Source of the DNA: Chryseobacterium sp. Leaf394
GTDB taxonomy: Bacteria; Bacteroidota; Bacteroidia; Flavobacteriales; Weeksellaceae
NCBI RefSeq assembly: GCF_001424105.1
Contig: NZ_LMQH01000012.1
Coordinates: forward strand, 298,249-362,248
Direction of reading: 5' to 3'
DNA length: 64,000 nt
Positions 40,565 to 49,490 of this stretch are shown here, in pieces. Every line of letters begins with the position of its first letter. Positions within the stretch are counted from its first letter, which is position 1. The notes beneath the pieces are model-generated. The model did no database searches, was not told the origin of the DNA, and saw nothing but the letters and a program-made list of their open reading frames with translations. The translations under genes and the position numbers were made by a program.

Positions 40565-41191
40565 TTACAAATCCAGATAATCCTCGTTTCCTGGAAGGTT
40601 GACGATTTTGTCGATCGGATAAATAAACATATCATCAAAATCATTCATTGCATTAATGAGCTGAAAATGAGAAAAATCTTTCAGATTTTGTAACGTGATT
40701 TCTGTCTCTTTTATTTTTTTGGATTTAAGCAAATGCTGACGCTGAACTCCATTTAAAAGATACGTTGTCGGTGTGAACCAGTCTTTCCCTTTTTTAAATA
40801 AAATATTCGAAAAAGAAGTGTCGGTGATGTGGTTGTTTTTTACGATAATAATCTCTTCAGACCGAGATTTCATCTTCATTTTATCGAGTTCCTTCCGGTC
40901 TTCAAATTTAAATGAGTAGTCGTAGCTGTTGTTTTCCACAAGCTGAAAAGTGTGAATTTCCGGTATCGCATACGGAATCATCTGCGTACGGATTTTTTTG
41001 TCTAAATCATACACAAGACGAAGCTTGTACAATCCATCTTCATCGTGCTCCAGATGCTTAAAAATCTTCTGAAGGTCTATGGGATCGCTTTTCCCGAAGT
41101 GAGAAAAAGTATCGTTGATTCTTTTCTGATGAAGATCGGCAAGAAAAATTTTCTGGTCTTCTACTTTTATGCTTTCAATGAATTGGGACAT
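40565..41191 (-). CDS. pabC: Aminotransferase class IV, aminodeoxychorismate lyase (PabC-like)
   Basis: Pyridoxal-phosphate enzyme that turns 4-amino-4-deoxychorismate into p-aminobenzoate plus pyruvate for folate. 208 aa, shorter than E. coli PabC (269). The class-IV motifs are seen: RLVYDLDKKIR near 58, ITDTSFSNILFKKGKDWFTPTTYLLNGVQRQHLL near 124-157. Its gene overlaps pabB by 17 bases on the same strand, which supports the pathway assignment more strongly than sequence alone. Confidence 0.82.
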   Translation of the reverse strand: MSQFIESIKVEDQKIFLADLHQKRINDTFSHFGKSDPIDLQKIFKHLEHDEDGLYKLRLVYDLDKKIRTQMIPYAIPEIHTFQLVENNSYDYSFKFEDRKELDKMKMKSRSEEIIIVKNNHITDTSFSNILFKKGKDWFTPTTYLLNGVQRQHLLKSKKIKETEITLQNLKDFSHFQLINAMNDFDDMFIYPIDKIVNLPGNEDYLDL

Positions 41192-42119
41192 AGATTTTGT
41201 TTTTCATTTCTTCGTACTCGTCTTCTAATTTGCTCATGTGGGTAATTCCGCCACCACTTTTAAAATATAGTTTCCCGTTTTCTTTTTCAATAAAACGGAT
41301 CATCACGCAGCTGTCGAGGTTTTCACCGTCAAACCAGCCAGAAACGCCTGTGTAAAAACCTCTGTTGAAACCTTCTGCTTCCAGAATAATTTCTAAAGTT
41401 TTGGGTTTTGGAGCTCCTAATATTGAGCCGGCAGGAAGGAGTTTCTGCATAATGCTTCCAATTTTGCCCTGGAATTCCGGCTTCAGAGTACCTGAGATTT
41501 CTGAACTCATGGCAAAAAGATCCTTCTGTTTTGTCTTCAGAAAATCGATAAACTGAAATTTATCAACCTTCACATCATCAGCAACCATGCTTAAATCGTT
41601 TCTCAACAGATCTACGACGGTGTAATGCTCTGCTTTTTCTTTAGGATCATTTTTCAAAACTTCTGCGGCATTGTCTAAAGATGCATCGATAGTACCTTTC
41701 ATCGGATACGTATAAATTTTACCGTTGATTATTTTGACGAAAGTTTCAGGAGAAAAAAATACGAAAAAATCTTCAGATAACACCTTATATTTTGCCTGAG
41801 AATGATAGAAAATTTCCTCTAAACTGAGGTTGGTTTCTATCTCTGTTTTCCTTGTGTAATTGGTTAAGTATGAGTTCCCTAGCCTCAGATTATTCTGTAC
41901 GTGAACGAAGCCTTTTTTAAATTCTTCCACGGTTTCAGGAAAAGATTTAAAATCAGTTTTTTTGGTTAGGTCATCTTTCTGTTTTGCGTTTGAAAAGGAT
42001 TGAAAATCAATCAATAAGCCTGAATTATAAAGTTCGCTTTCAGTATAAACCAAAACATTTTCACAAAGAAAATCAATCATGAAAAAAAACGGAACTTTCT
42101 TTTGCGAAAGTTCGTCCAT
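41175..42119 (-). CDS. pabB: Aminodeoxychorismate synthase component I (PabB)
   Basis: Chorismate-binding enzyme making 4-amino-4-deoxychorismate with a glutaminase. The chorismate domain ends with the signatures GSILGAPKPKTLEIILEAEG, GFYTGVSGWFDGENLDSCVMIR and SGGGITHMSKLEDEYEEMKNK. I start at MDELSQKKVPFFFMIDF (ATG 42117-42119), preceded by TAAAAGA. A longer frame back to ATG 42152 would start almost at the predicted transcription start. 314 aa fits short Bacteroidota PabB. Operon with pabC. Confidence 0.88.
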   Translation of the reverse strand: MDELSQKKVPFFFMIDFLCENVLVYTESELYNSGLLIDFQSFSNAKQKDDLTKKTDFKSFPETVEEFKKGFVHVQNNLRLGNSYLTNYTRKTEIETNLSLEEIFYHSQAKYKVLSEDFFVFFSPETFVKIINGKIYTYPMKGTIDASLDNAAEVLKNDPKEKAEHYTVVDLLRNDLSMVADDVKVDKFQFIDFLKTKQKDLFAMSSEISGTLKPEFQGKIGSIMQKLLPAGSILGAPKPKTLEIILEAEGFNRGFYTGVSGWFDGENLDSCVMIRFIEKENGKLYFKSGGGITHMSKLEDEYEEMKNKIYVPIH

Positions 42120-42156
42120 TCTTTTAAAATTTGGATGATTTGCCAAAAACATTCCG

Positions 42157-42184
42157 CAAAAGTAGTTATTGATGTTTACTTTTG
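42157..42184. promoter_or_regulatory. Back-to-back promoter boxes of pabB and the membrane-protein gene
   Basis: CAAAAGTA (42157-42164, TACTTTTG on the minus strand) and TACTTTTG (42177-42184, plus strand) are perfect TAnnTTTG boxes facing away from each other with 12 bp between them. Together they make an inverted repeat. The left one drives pabBC, the right one the gene at 42201, whose ATG lies only 17 bases away. Confidence 0.6.
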
Positions 42185-42200
42185 CATAAATTATTTTCTG

Positions 42201-42956
42201 ATGCAGCAACAATATCCCCAAAAAGCGGGAATCGATCTTATTTTAAAGCAGGCATTTTCTTACTGGAGCAGGACTTTGGGTTTACAGGTAATGTTTTCGA
42301 TTATTTATTTTGGAATTTACTTCACTGTATTTTATTATTTAGGAACTAAATATAATGTAATTGAAAACTTACTTACGGCTTACATTAATTATCAGAATGT
42401 TGGCAAAAGCGGTCTTGAAGATTTCCAGACAGATGTAGCTACTGTTTTTGATAGTGAAGGTTTTCAGTATTTCATTTTAGGAATGATGGCGGTGAGAATT
42501 TTTCTTTATCCTCTAAACATAGGATTTTACCAAATTTACAGGAAGATGGATTTGAATGAAGAGGTTGGACTTAATGATCTGTTTGCAGGATACATCGGAA
42601 TTAACTTCTTTAAATTCATAAGTTTCTATATTTTCTGGGTTTTTCTTTACACCATTATCGGGAAGACATTTGTTTTGCCTGTAATCTGGGTGATGCTCAC
42701 GATTTTTGCGGCTCCTCTGATGTTTTTTGAAAATAAAAGAATCATCGAAATTCTAGGAATAGGCTGGAAGGCTTTAAAGACCAATTTTCTGGAAATTTTT
42801 GTCTGCGTTTTGGTGGCAGTAATTTTCTGCTATGCCGGTTTTATCGTTTTTTTCTTCGGTATTCTTTTCACTTTCCCTTTATGGAATGCTATGATCTATT
42901 CACTTTACAAAAATATTTTCGGGCAGGAGAAAAAAGATTTAGATCCGGCAGAGTAA
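42201..42956 (+). CDS. Multi-pass membrane protein, 251 aa
   Basis: Six likely membrane helices; starts MQQQYPQKAGIDLILKQAFSYW. I use ATG 42201: the frame is open upstream, but the promoter box at 42177-42184 lies only 17 bases before this ATG. It has the same general build as the next gene (an N-terminal amphipathic segment before helix 1, a central FFENKRIIEILGIGWKALKTNF segment before the last helices), so the two look like paralogues. Function unknown. It starts a run of four co-directional genes. Confidence 0.75.
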   Translation: MQQQYPQKAGIDLILKQAFSYWSRTLGLQVMFSIIYFGIYFTVFYYLGTKYNVIENLLTAYINYQNVGKSGLEDFQTDVATVFDSEGFQYFILGMMAVRIFLYPLNIGFYQIYRKMDLNEEVGLNDLFAGYIGINFFKFISFYIFWVFLYTIIGKTFVLPVIWVMLTIFAAPLMFFENKRIIEILGIGWKALKTNFLEIFVCVLVAVIFCYAGFIVFFFGILFTFPLWNAMIYSLYKNIFGQEKKDLDPAE

Positions 42957-42977
42957 TTTTTTATGGTGAAAATAATT

Positions 42978-42985
42978 TATATTTG
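42978..42985 (+). promoter_or_regulatory. Promoter -7 box for the second membrane-protein gene
   Basis: TATATTTG, 26 bases before the ATG at 43011. Confidence 0.5.
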
Positions 42986-43010
42986 AGTAACCATAAAAAT
43001 ATGAATAGCT

Positions 43011-43730
43011 ATGTCTCAGTTTGACGAATTTGACCAGAAAGGTTCCAGTCCGGAAAGAAGCACGGGCTCTATTATTTCGCATGCGTTTGAAATCTATAAA
43101 GGCATTTTTCTCTACGCGTTTGTTGTAATGATCATTTACATCATAGGAGATTTTTTATTTCAGCTTCTCTCTGGTTTCAATGTCTGGGGTGATTACGGTG
43201 ATTTCAGAAATTTTAATAATTCAGAGAATATGGTTTGGGAAAAACCTGGCTTTGGTTTATACTATTCATTTTCCAGTTTTTGGAATATTTTGCTGGCACC
43301 TTTACACCTTGGTCTTATTTATATTGCAAATAAATTTAATAATAAACAGACTGTAGAATTTTCAGATTTATTTATCGGTTTTCGTCAGAATTTAGGTCAG
43401 ACTTTACTCTACAGTTTGATTACAACAATTATTTTTGCCATCTCTGCAGCATTATGCGGATTGCCGTTTTTCTTTGTATATCCGCTGTTTATGCTGGGTT
43501 TGCCCTTTCTTTTATTCGAAAATCTGTCAGCTGTTGACGCCATCAGTAAAACGTATGCAATTGCCAAAGAAGATTACGGAACTTTTCTCGGAACAGCGCT
43601 TTTGGGTATTTTAATCAGTGTTCTGGGATTTGTTCTCTGCTGTATTGGTATAATATTTACATTGCCCTTTATTTATGTCGTAATGTATTCCATGTACTGT
43701 GCGTATTGTGGAAAGCCAAGACAGATTTAA
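43011..43730 (+). CDS. Multi-pass membrane protein, 239 aa (paralogue of upstream gene)
   Basis: Five or six membrane helices. It begins with a polar stretch (MSQFDEFDQKGSSPERSTGSI) and then ISHAFEIYKGIFLYAFVVMII. The segment LLFENLSAVDAISKTYAIAKEDYGTFLG matches the position of FFENKRIIEILGIGWKALKTNF in the upstream gene. The fold resembles DUF4013/GlpQ-membrane-like integral proteins. Homologues in databases often carry the name beta-carotene monooxygenase; I see no catalytic residues to support that. Confidence 0.75.
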   Translation: MSQFDEFDQKGSSPERSTGSIISHAFEIYKGIFLYAFVVMIIYIIGDFLFQLLSGFNVWGDYGDFRNFNNSENMVWEKPGFGLYYSFSSFWNILLAPLHLGLIYIANKFNNKQTVEFSDLFIGFRQNLGQTLLYSLITTIIFAISAALCGLPFFFVYPLFMLGLPFLLFENLSAVDAISKTYAIAKEDYGTFLGTALLGILISVLGFVLCCIGIIFTLPFIYVVMYSMYCAYCGKPRQI

Positions 43731-43745
43731 TCTAAATTAAAAGCC

Positions 43746-44831
43746 ATGAATAAAGATCAACAGATTAGCGGTATTAAAATTAAACAGGTATTCCTTTTAG
43801 CAATCATTATTACTATGGTTGCTTTGATTTGTTTTAACCTTGCCTTATTTATCCCGTCCGTTTTGGGAGCCATCACGATTTACGTCGTGTGCAGAAAGTA
43901 TAATTTTTATCTGCAGGAAGAAAGAAAATGGAAGCCCTGGGCATCTGCTCTGGTTTTGATGCTAGCAAGTGTTATCGTGATCGTTTTGCCGGTTTATTTT
44001 ATCGCGGATCTTCTTATTGAAAAACTGGGAAATGCGCAGGCGTACATGACCAAGTTCAATGTATTTATAGATAAAATTCACGATTTTGTTTACAGCAAAA
44101 CGAAAATTGATATTCTGAGCAAAGAAAATATGAATAAGCTGAAAACCACGGCCGGCAGATTTTCTACCTCTGCTTTAAGCGGAACGGTAAATACGCTTAC
44201 AGTAATCATGTCAATGTATTTCATTCTGTATTTTATGTTTGAAAAGCCGCGTTTATTCGAAAGAATTTTAGGTTCAGCAGCTCCTTTAAAAAGATCAAAT
44301 GTATCGCTGATTGGCGAAAAAATGCGTAAACTGATTATGGCAAATGCGATTGGAATTCCGGTTGTTGCTTTGGGTCAGGGGATTATTGCATTGATTGGTT
44401 ACTTTATTTTCGGAGCACCGAGTCCTGTACTTTTGTTTGCGCTTACCGCGGCTGCTTCAATGATTCCGGTGGTTGGAGCGGCAATTATTTACGTTCCGAT
44501 CTGTATTTTTATGATTGCTGAAGGAAATACAGGAGCAGGTCTTGGGCTAGCTGCCTATTGTGTAATTGTGGTGGGCGTTACAGATAATTTACTGAGATTT
44601 ACTTTGCTTAAAAAACTGGAAGATATTCACCCTTTAAATACTGTTTTCGGAATTATCATGGGGATGAATCTTTTCGGATTTATGGGATTGGTATTCGGCC
44701 CGATCATGGTTTCTTTAACTTTGCTTTTAATTCAGGTGTACAGAAACGAATTTTCTGAGGATGATTCCAAAGAACTTCTGCTTTCCGATAAAGATGAAGA
44801 ACTCGAAAATAAAATTGATTTGATTGTTTGA
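43746..44831 (+). CDS. AI-2E family transporter
   Basis: 361 aa with about eight membrane helices in the AI-2E/PerM pattern. Helices pair at the N-terminus, then comes a soluble stretch (KIHDFVYSKTKIDILSKENMNKLKTTAG). After it lie the conserved blocks ALGQGIIALIGYFIFGAPSPVLL, AASMIPVVGAAIIYVP and the DNLLR segment. Members export small molecules or act as Na/H antiporters; the substrate is not evident. It is 15 bases downstream of the preceding gene, so co-transcribed. Confidence 0.9.
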   Translation: MNKDQQISGIKIKQVFLLAIIITMVALICFNLALFIPSVLGAITIYVVCRKYNFYLQEERKWKPWASALVLMLASVIVIVLPVYFIADLLIEKLGNAQAYMTKFNVFIDKIHDFVYSKTKIDILSKENMNKLKTTAGRFSTSALSGTVNTLTVIMSMYFILYFMFEKPRLFERILGSAAPLKRSNVSLIGEKMRKLIMANAIGIPVVALGQGIIALIGYFIFGAPSPVLLFALTAAASMIPVVGAAIIYVPICIFMIAEGNTGAGLGLAAYCVIVVGVTDNLLRFTLLKKLEDIHPLNTVFGIIMGMNLFGFMGLVFGPIMVSLTLLLIQVYRNEFSEDDSKELLLSDKDEELENKIDLIV

Positions 44832-44834
44832 TAC

Positions 44835-45053
44835 ATGGAAGGATTAAGACCTGAAATACTTCAGGAAATATGCGTAGTAAAGATGCCTTTTGGTAAATAT
44901 AAAGGAACTGTTTTAGCCGATATTCCGGTAAATTATCTGGAATGGATGCACAAAAAAGGAATGCCTGCGGGCAAATTGGGAATGCAGCTTTCGACGGTTT
45001 ACGAAATAAAAATCAATGGTCTGACAGATTTGCTCAGACCTCTCAGGAATTAA
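44835..45053 (+). CDS. DUF3820 family small protein
   Basis: 72 aa containing VKMPFGKYKGTVLADIPVNYLEWMHKKGMP, the hallmark of DUF3820 (QSregVF-like) proteins, sometimes linked to exonuclease-type domains. Cytoplasmic and of unknown function. It begins 3 bases after the transporter stop and therefore shares its mRNA. Confidence 0.82.
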   Translation: MEGLRPEILQEICVVKMPFGKYKGTVLADIPVNYLEWMHKKGMPAGKLGMQLSTVYEIKINGLTDLLRPLRN

Positions 45054-45107
45054 TTAGATTCATTCAAGATTATTTACGACCTTTGCACGTTGATCTTATT
45101 TTTCTAA

Positions 45108-46145
45108 ATGAAAGTATCTAAAAAAGTAAATGCGGCCAGAAGGTCTTTGATGAGAGGTCTTACCAAAAATGTGGGTAAATCTCATGCAGGTGCCATTGTA
45201 AAAAGAAATATTCCGATAAAAAAAATATTAATTTCCAGACCCAATCACAGGCTTGGAAATTTACTCCTTCTGTCGCCTTTAGTGCAGGAAGTTATTGAAA
45301 CTTTTCCGGAGGCAAAAATTGATCTTTTTGTAAAAGGTGGAATTACACCTATTATTTACAAAAATTATAAAAATATAGACCGCATCATTCAGCTTCCTAA
45401 AAAGCCTTTCAGCAGTTTGTTTCAATACATTAAAGGTTGGGCGACACTTAAAAGCAGAAAATACGATTTGGTTATTAATGCCAGTTACGGCTCTTCCTCA
45501 GGGAAATTGTCAACTTCCATGGCGAGATCAGAATACAAAGTTTTTGGAGATACTGACGAAAAATTAGCAACTAAATTTTCAGATTACCGTCACGCTGCAA
45601 AAAATTCAATTTATAGCCTGAGAGATTTCTTAAGTCAGTTGGATATCGACAGAAGCGGTTCTAAAATTCCTGATTTAGATATAAAATTAAGCGAAGCTGA
45701 AATTGAAGAAGGAAAAGAGAAGCTGAACAATCTTGTAAAAAATGACAGGAAATCGATCTGTCTTTTTACCAACGCAACCGGAGCAAAATGTTACTCCGAA
45801 GAATGGTGGAATGCCTTTTACGAAAAGCTGGAAACGGCATTTCCCAATTACAATATCGTAGAACTTTTACCGGTAGAAAATATCTCTAAAATTAATTTCA
45901 GTGCGCCGTCTTTTTACAGCAAAGACATCCGTGAAATGGGTGGATTTATTACCAATTGTGAAGTTTTTATTGCCGCAGATAATGGTGTAATGCATTTGGC
46001 TAGTGCTGTAAATACACCAACGGTTGGTCTTTTTATGGTTACTGAAGAAGAAGTATACAAACCTTACAACAAAGGAAGTTTTGCAGTTAATACCAATGAG
46101 CATTCTACCGATGAGATCATCAATTTATTAAAGCAAATCCTCTAA
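45108..46145 (+). CDS. Glycosyltransferase family 9 (heptosyltransferase-like)
   Basis: 345 aa GT-B enzyme. N-terminal RPNHRLGNLLLLSPLVQEVIETFPEAKIDLFV near residues 45-76 and C-terminal CEVFIAADNGVMHLASAVNTPTVGLF near 283-308 match the two conserved blocks of ADP-heptose:LPS heptosyltransferases. It likely adds a sugar to lipopolysaccharide or lipooligosaccharide core at the inner membrane face. The next gene encodes an LPS-kinase-like protein, so both may build the core. Confidence 0.9.
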   Translation: MKVSKKVNAARRSLMRGLTKNVGKSHAGAIVKRNIPIKKILISRPNHRLGNLLLLSPLVQEVIETFPEAKIDLFVKGGITPIIYKNYKNIDRIIQLPKKPFSSLFQYIKGWATLKSRKYDLVINASYGSSSGKLSTSMARSEYKVFGDTDEKLATKFSDYRHAAKNSIYSLRDFLSQLDIDRSGSKIPDLDIKLSEAEIEEGKEKLNNLVKNDRKSICLFTNATGAKCYSEEWWNAFYEKLETAFPNYNIVELLPVENISKINFSAPSFYSKDIREMGGFITNCEVFIAADNGVMHLASAVNTPTVGLFMVTEEEVYKPYNKGSFAVNTNEHSTDEIINLLKQIL

Positions 46146-46166
46146 CAATTAAATAATCGTGTCAGT

Positions 46167-46931
46167 ATGAAGAGTTTTTATGCCGATGGTTTCCGTCATC
46201 TCGAGACTAAAATTTTAAATGTTTTAAAAAATTTTAAAACGGGTGGAATTCTTATTGGTCCCGGAAGCAGAAATGTGGTTAAAATCTTTGATATTGATGG
46301 AGAAAGATTCAATTTTAAATCTTTTAAACAGCACAACGTTATCAACCGACACGTTTACAAATATTACAGAAAATCAAAGGCGAAACGCTCTTTTGAGTAT
46401 GCACAGCTTCTTTTAAGCAAAGGTTTTCATACACCGGAACCTGTTGCCTATATTGAAAACTTTGACTTTTGGGGCGTAACATCAAGTTATTACATCAGCC
46501 GTCAACTCGAAGATTCTCCGACTTTAATGGAAGTTATTGTGAATCATTCATTTCCGGAAAGAGAGAAAATCATCCGTGAATATGCTCAGTTAATATTTCG
46601 TCTGCATGAGCAGGGAATGGAATTTTTAGACAATGCACCGGGAAATTTCATCATCAGGAATGAGAATGGAAGAAGTCAGTTCTATATGGTCGATCTCAAC
46701 AGAATGAGCTTCCATCAGGAGATAAATTTAGATAAAAGATTAAAAAACTTTTCGCGTTTAACATCTGATTCCGAAGTAATTAGAATCATCAGCGACGAGT
46801 ATGCAAAACTTGTCGGATCATCGGGCGATTACTGCTTCAACAGAATCACCGAAGCCATCAACGGAATGGTTCGTAAACGGAAAATGAAAAAAATTCTTAA
46901 GTTTTATAAGTTTTTGCTTCCAAAACGTTAG
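46167..46931 (+). CDS. Lipopolysaccharide kinase InaA/WaaP-like protein
   Basis: 254 aa protein-kinase-like fold. It has the ATP-binding start GSRNVVKIFDIDGERFNFKSFK with the Lys near 53. The catalytic loop is LHEQGMEFLDNAPGNFIIR, with Asp and Asn in the HRD-N positions, followed by VDLNRM at the place of the DFG motif. Family members phosphorylate Kdo or heptose of lipid A-core. It is 21 bases downstream of the GT9 gene and overlaps the convergent uvrB by 4 bases. Confidence 0.87.
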   Translation: MKSFYADGFRHLETKILNVLKNFKTGGILIGPGSRNVVKIFDIDGERFNFKSFKQHNVINRHVYKYYRKSKAKRSFEYAQLLLSKGFHTPEPVAYIENFDFWGVTSSYYISRQLEDSPTLMEVIVNHSFPEREKIIREYAQLIFRLHEQGMEFLDNAPGNFIIRNENGRSQFYMVDLNRMSFHQEINLDKRLKNFSRLTSDSEVIRIISDEYAKLVGSSGDYCFNRITEAINGMVRKRKMKKILKFYKFLLPKR

Positions 46932-48919
46932 TTTTTCAACGCTTCAATTTCATCACGCAGTTTTGCAGCTTTTATAAAGTCTAAATTTTTCGCAGCAGCC
47001 TCCATTTCCTTTTGTTTCTGTGAAACAATTTTTGCCACATCTTCGGTAGAATAATTCGCTTTCGTTTCAGCAACTTTTTGTGTAATCTCTTTCTGAGTAT
47101 ATTTTTCATCAGGGAAATCTTTGCTTCTTCCCACCAGGTTTTCAGAAATCTTCTTGTTTAAAGCTGTCGGCACTTTTCCGTGTTCCTGATTATAAGTCAC
47201 CTGCTTAGCACGACGGTACTCAGTTTCATCCAAAGTAGCCTGCATCGATTTTGTGATCTTATCGGCATACATGATGGCTCTTCCGTTGATGTTTCTTGCA
47301 GCACGGCCAACGGTTTGGATCATCGATCTGCGGCTTCTCAGCATTCCTTCTTTATCTGCATCCAAAATGGCAACTAAAGACACTTCAGGTAAATCTAAAC
47401 CTTCTCTCAATAAATTGACTCCAATCAGCACGTCAAAAAGTCCTACACGGAGATCGTGCATAATCTGAATACGCTCCAAAGTCTCCACGTCAGAGTGAAT
47501 GTAACGCGTTCTGATGCCGAATTTTGTGAAATACTTGGTAAGCTCTTCAGCCATTTTCTTGGTTAAAGTTGTCACCAAAACCCTCTCATCCAATTCAGCT
47601 CTTTTATTAATTTCTTCCATCAAATCATCGATCTGATTTAAAGAAGGTCTGATTTCAATAATCGGATCCAAGAGTCCTGTCGGACGGATAATCTGCTCAA
47701 TATATTCGCCACCGGTTTTTTCCAGTTCATAATCTGCCGGAGTTGCGGAAACATAAATGACCTGATTCTGTATCGCTTCAAATTCTTCAAACTTCAAGGG
47801 ACGGTTATCCATCGCAGCGGGAAGACGGAAACCATATTCCACCAAAGCTTCTTTACGGCTTCTGTCGCCACCGTACATGGCATGAACCTGCGGAACAGTA
47901 ACGTGGCTTTCGTCAATCACCATCAAATAATCTTTCGGGAAATAATCTAAAAGACAAAATGGCCGTGAACCGGGAAGTCTTCCGTCTAAATATCGCGAAT
48001 AGTTTTCAATTCCAGAACAGTAGCCGAGTTCTTTAATCATTTCAAGATCGAGTTCGGTTCTTTCCTGAAGTCTTTTGGCTTCCAGAGGTTTTTCAATTGA
48101 ACCAAAAAAATCAACCTGCTTCACCATGTCATCCTGAATATTTCTGATGGCTCCGTTCAGGGTTTCCTTGGAAGTCACAAAAAGATTGGCAGGATAAATC
48201 TGGATAGATTCAAAATTGGACGTTACATTTCCTGAAACCGGATCAAAACTCTGAATTTTTTCAATTTCGTCTCCAAAAAACTGTACTCTGATTCCGTTGT
48301 CGGCATACGCTGGAAAGATGTCAATCACATCACCTTTCACCCGAAACGTACCTCTCTGAAACTCGCTGAGCGTTCTGGAATACAGTGCATTAACTAAAGA
48401 GTGAAGCAGTGCAGTTCTCGTAGTTTTCTCACCAATTTCAAGAGAAATTAGGGATTTGTGAAATTCTGCAGGGTTTCCGACACCGTAAATGCATGATACT
48501 GAGGCAACAATCAAAATGTCTCTTCTTCCTGAAAGCAAACTTGCAATTGCTGAAAGACGGAGCTTTTCCACTTCTTCGTTGATGCTTAAGTCTTTTTCGA
48601 TATACGTTCCGGAGCTCGCAATGTACGCTTCAGGCTGATAGTAGTCGTAGTAGCTTACAAAGTATTCAACGGCATTTTCCGGGAAGAATTCTTTAAACTC
48701 CATGAAAAGCTGGGCCGCTAAAGTTTTGTTGTGGGCGAGAACCAGAGTCGGCCGCTGTACATTATTCACAACATTGGCAACGGTAAACGTTTTACCAGAA
48801 CCGGTAACTCCTAAAAGCGTCTGATATTTTTCACCAATTTCAACGCCGCCTGTCAGTTTTTCTATTGCTGTAGGCTGATCTCCTGTAGGTTGATATTCTG
48901 ATTGAAGTTTGAATTGCAT
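46928..48919 (-). CDS. uvrB: Excinuclease ABC subunit B
   Basis: Damage-verifying helicase of nucleotide excision repair. 663 aa: Walker A GVTGSGKTF near residue 40, the beta-hairpin SYYDYYQPEAYIASSGTYIEKD near 90-111, DESHVTVPQ, helicase motifs LREGLDLPEVSLVAILDADKEGMLRS and QTVGRAARN, and a C-terminal UVR domain (ETKANYSTEDV...LDFIKAAKLRDEI). It starts MQFKLQSEYQPTGDQP as usual. A TAAATTTG box lies only 5 bases before the ATG. Confidence 0.97.
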   Translation of the reverse strand: MQFKLQSEYQPTGDQPTAIEKLTGGVEIGEKYQTLLGVTGSGKTFTVANVVNNVQRPTLVLAHNKTLAAQLFMEFKEFFPENAVEYFVSYYDYYQPEAYIASSGTYIEKDLSINEEVEKLRLSAIASLLSGRRDILIVASVSCIYGVGNPAEFHKSLISLEIGEKTTRTALLHSLVNALYSRTLSEFQRGTFRVKGDVIDIFPAYADNGIRVQFFGDEIEKIQSFDPVSGNVTSNFESIQIYPANLFVTSKETLNGAIRNIQDDMVKQVDFFGSIEKPLEAKRLQERTELDLEMIKELGYCSGIENYSRYLDGRLPGSRPFCLLDYFPKDYLMVIDESHVTVPQVHAMYGGDRSRKEALVEYGFRLPAAMDNRPLKFEEFEAIQNQVIYVSATPADYELEKTGGEYIEQIIRPTGLLDPIIEIRPSLNQIDDLMEEINKRAELDERVLVTTLTKKMAEELTKYFTKFGIRTRYIHSDVETLERIQIMHDLRVGLFDVLIGVNLLREGLDLPEVSLVAILDADKEGMLRSRRSMIQTVGRAARNINGRAIMYADKITKSMQATLDETEYRRAKQVTYNQEHGKVPTALNKKISENLVGRSKDFPDEKYTQKEITQKVAETKANYSTEDVAKIVSQKQKEMEAAAKNLDFIKAAKLRDEIEALKN

Positions 48920-48923
48920 TGAA

Positions 48924-48931
48924 CAAATTTA
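48924..48931 (-). promoter_or_regulatory. Promoter -7 box for uvrB (predicts near-leaderless mRNA)
   Basis: TAAATTTG on the minus strand. The last G of the box is 5 bases upstream of the ATG at 48919, so transcription would begin at or next to the start codon. Confidence 0.45.
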
Positions 48932-48990
48932 GGAAATAAATATCTGAGGAGAATAGGATGGAGGTCATAAATATTTCCAATTACAAATGA

Positions 48991-49416
48991 TTAGAATACT
49001 GCAAGAGGATCGAATCCTGCAGCTTTAATTGCCGGAGTCAGTGTGTCTGCCAAAAATTCTTTTTCTTCAGTATCCAATTCATCCCACGGCAGCTCATCAA
49101 CGATATCCTTTATCTGACTTTTTTTAGCATCATAAGAATCATTTGATAATTGAATGCTATCTAATTTTCTTAAAAAGTCATTTGTAGCCTGTCTCAATTT
49201 AAAAATTATTAGTTTAGGAGACGGCATAAGTCCTCTGGCCTCCCAATTTTCCGGATTTTCATAAGTATCGGAAGACTTAATACTATCAATGGTTTTTTTA
49301 AAATTTTTATTGTTCACCTGACTACCTTTATTGAGAATCAACTTGTCTTTTTCAACTGATTTTTTACTGCAGGAAATATTTGAGATAAAAATAATATAAA
49401 AAACTAATTGTTTCAT
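48991..49416 (-). CDS. Hypothetical lipoprotein, 141 aa
   Basis: Signal with lipobox (IIFISNISCSKKS, Cys16). The mature part is polar and helical, with DELPWDELDTEEKEFLADTLTPAIKAAGFDPL at the end. I do not recognise a family. It has its own TATTTTTG box upstream and is separated from the BlaI operon by a terminator. Confidence 0.65.
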   Translation of the reverse strand: MKQLVFYIIFISNISCSKKSVEKDKLILNKGSQVNNKNFKKTIDSIKSSDTYENPENWEARGLMPSPKLIIFKLRQATNDFLRKLDSIQLSNDSYDAKKSQIKDIVDELPWDELDTEEKEFLADTLTPAIKAAGFDPLAVF

Positions 49417-49433
49417 TTGCTTAATTGAAATGT

Positions 49434-49441
49434 CAAAAATA
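49434..49441 (-). promoter_or_regulatory. Promoter -7 box for the 141-aa lipoprotein gene
   Basis: TATTTTTG on the minus strand, 17 bases before the ATG at 49416. Confidence 0.45.
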
Positions 49442-49452
49442 TGTAAATAAAC

Positions 49453-49490
49453 ACAAAAGCGTCCCGAAAAAATCAGAACGCTTTAAAAAA
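49453..49490 (-). terminator. Terminator of the BlaI operon
   Basis: AAAGCGT/ACGCTTT stem with a 15-nt loop, flanked by A and T tracts, directly after the stop of the 140-aa lipoprotein gene. Confidence 0.7.

Noticed and set aside
42120..42221. Longer PabB starts (ATG 42152, TTG 42221)
   Set aside because: The promoter box at 42157-42164 puts the transcription start at or after these codons; family alignment favours MDELSQKK.
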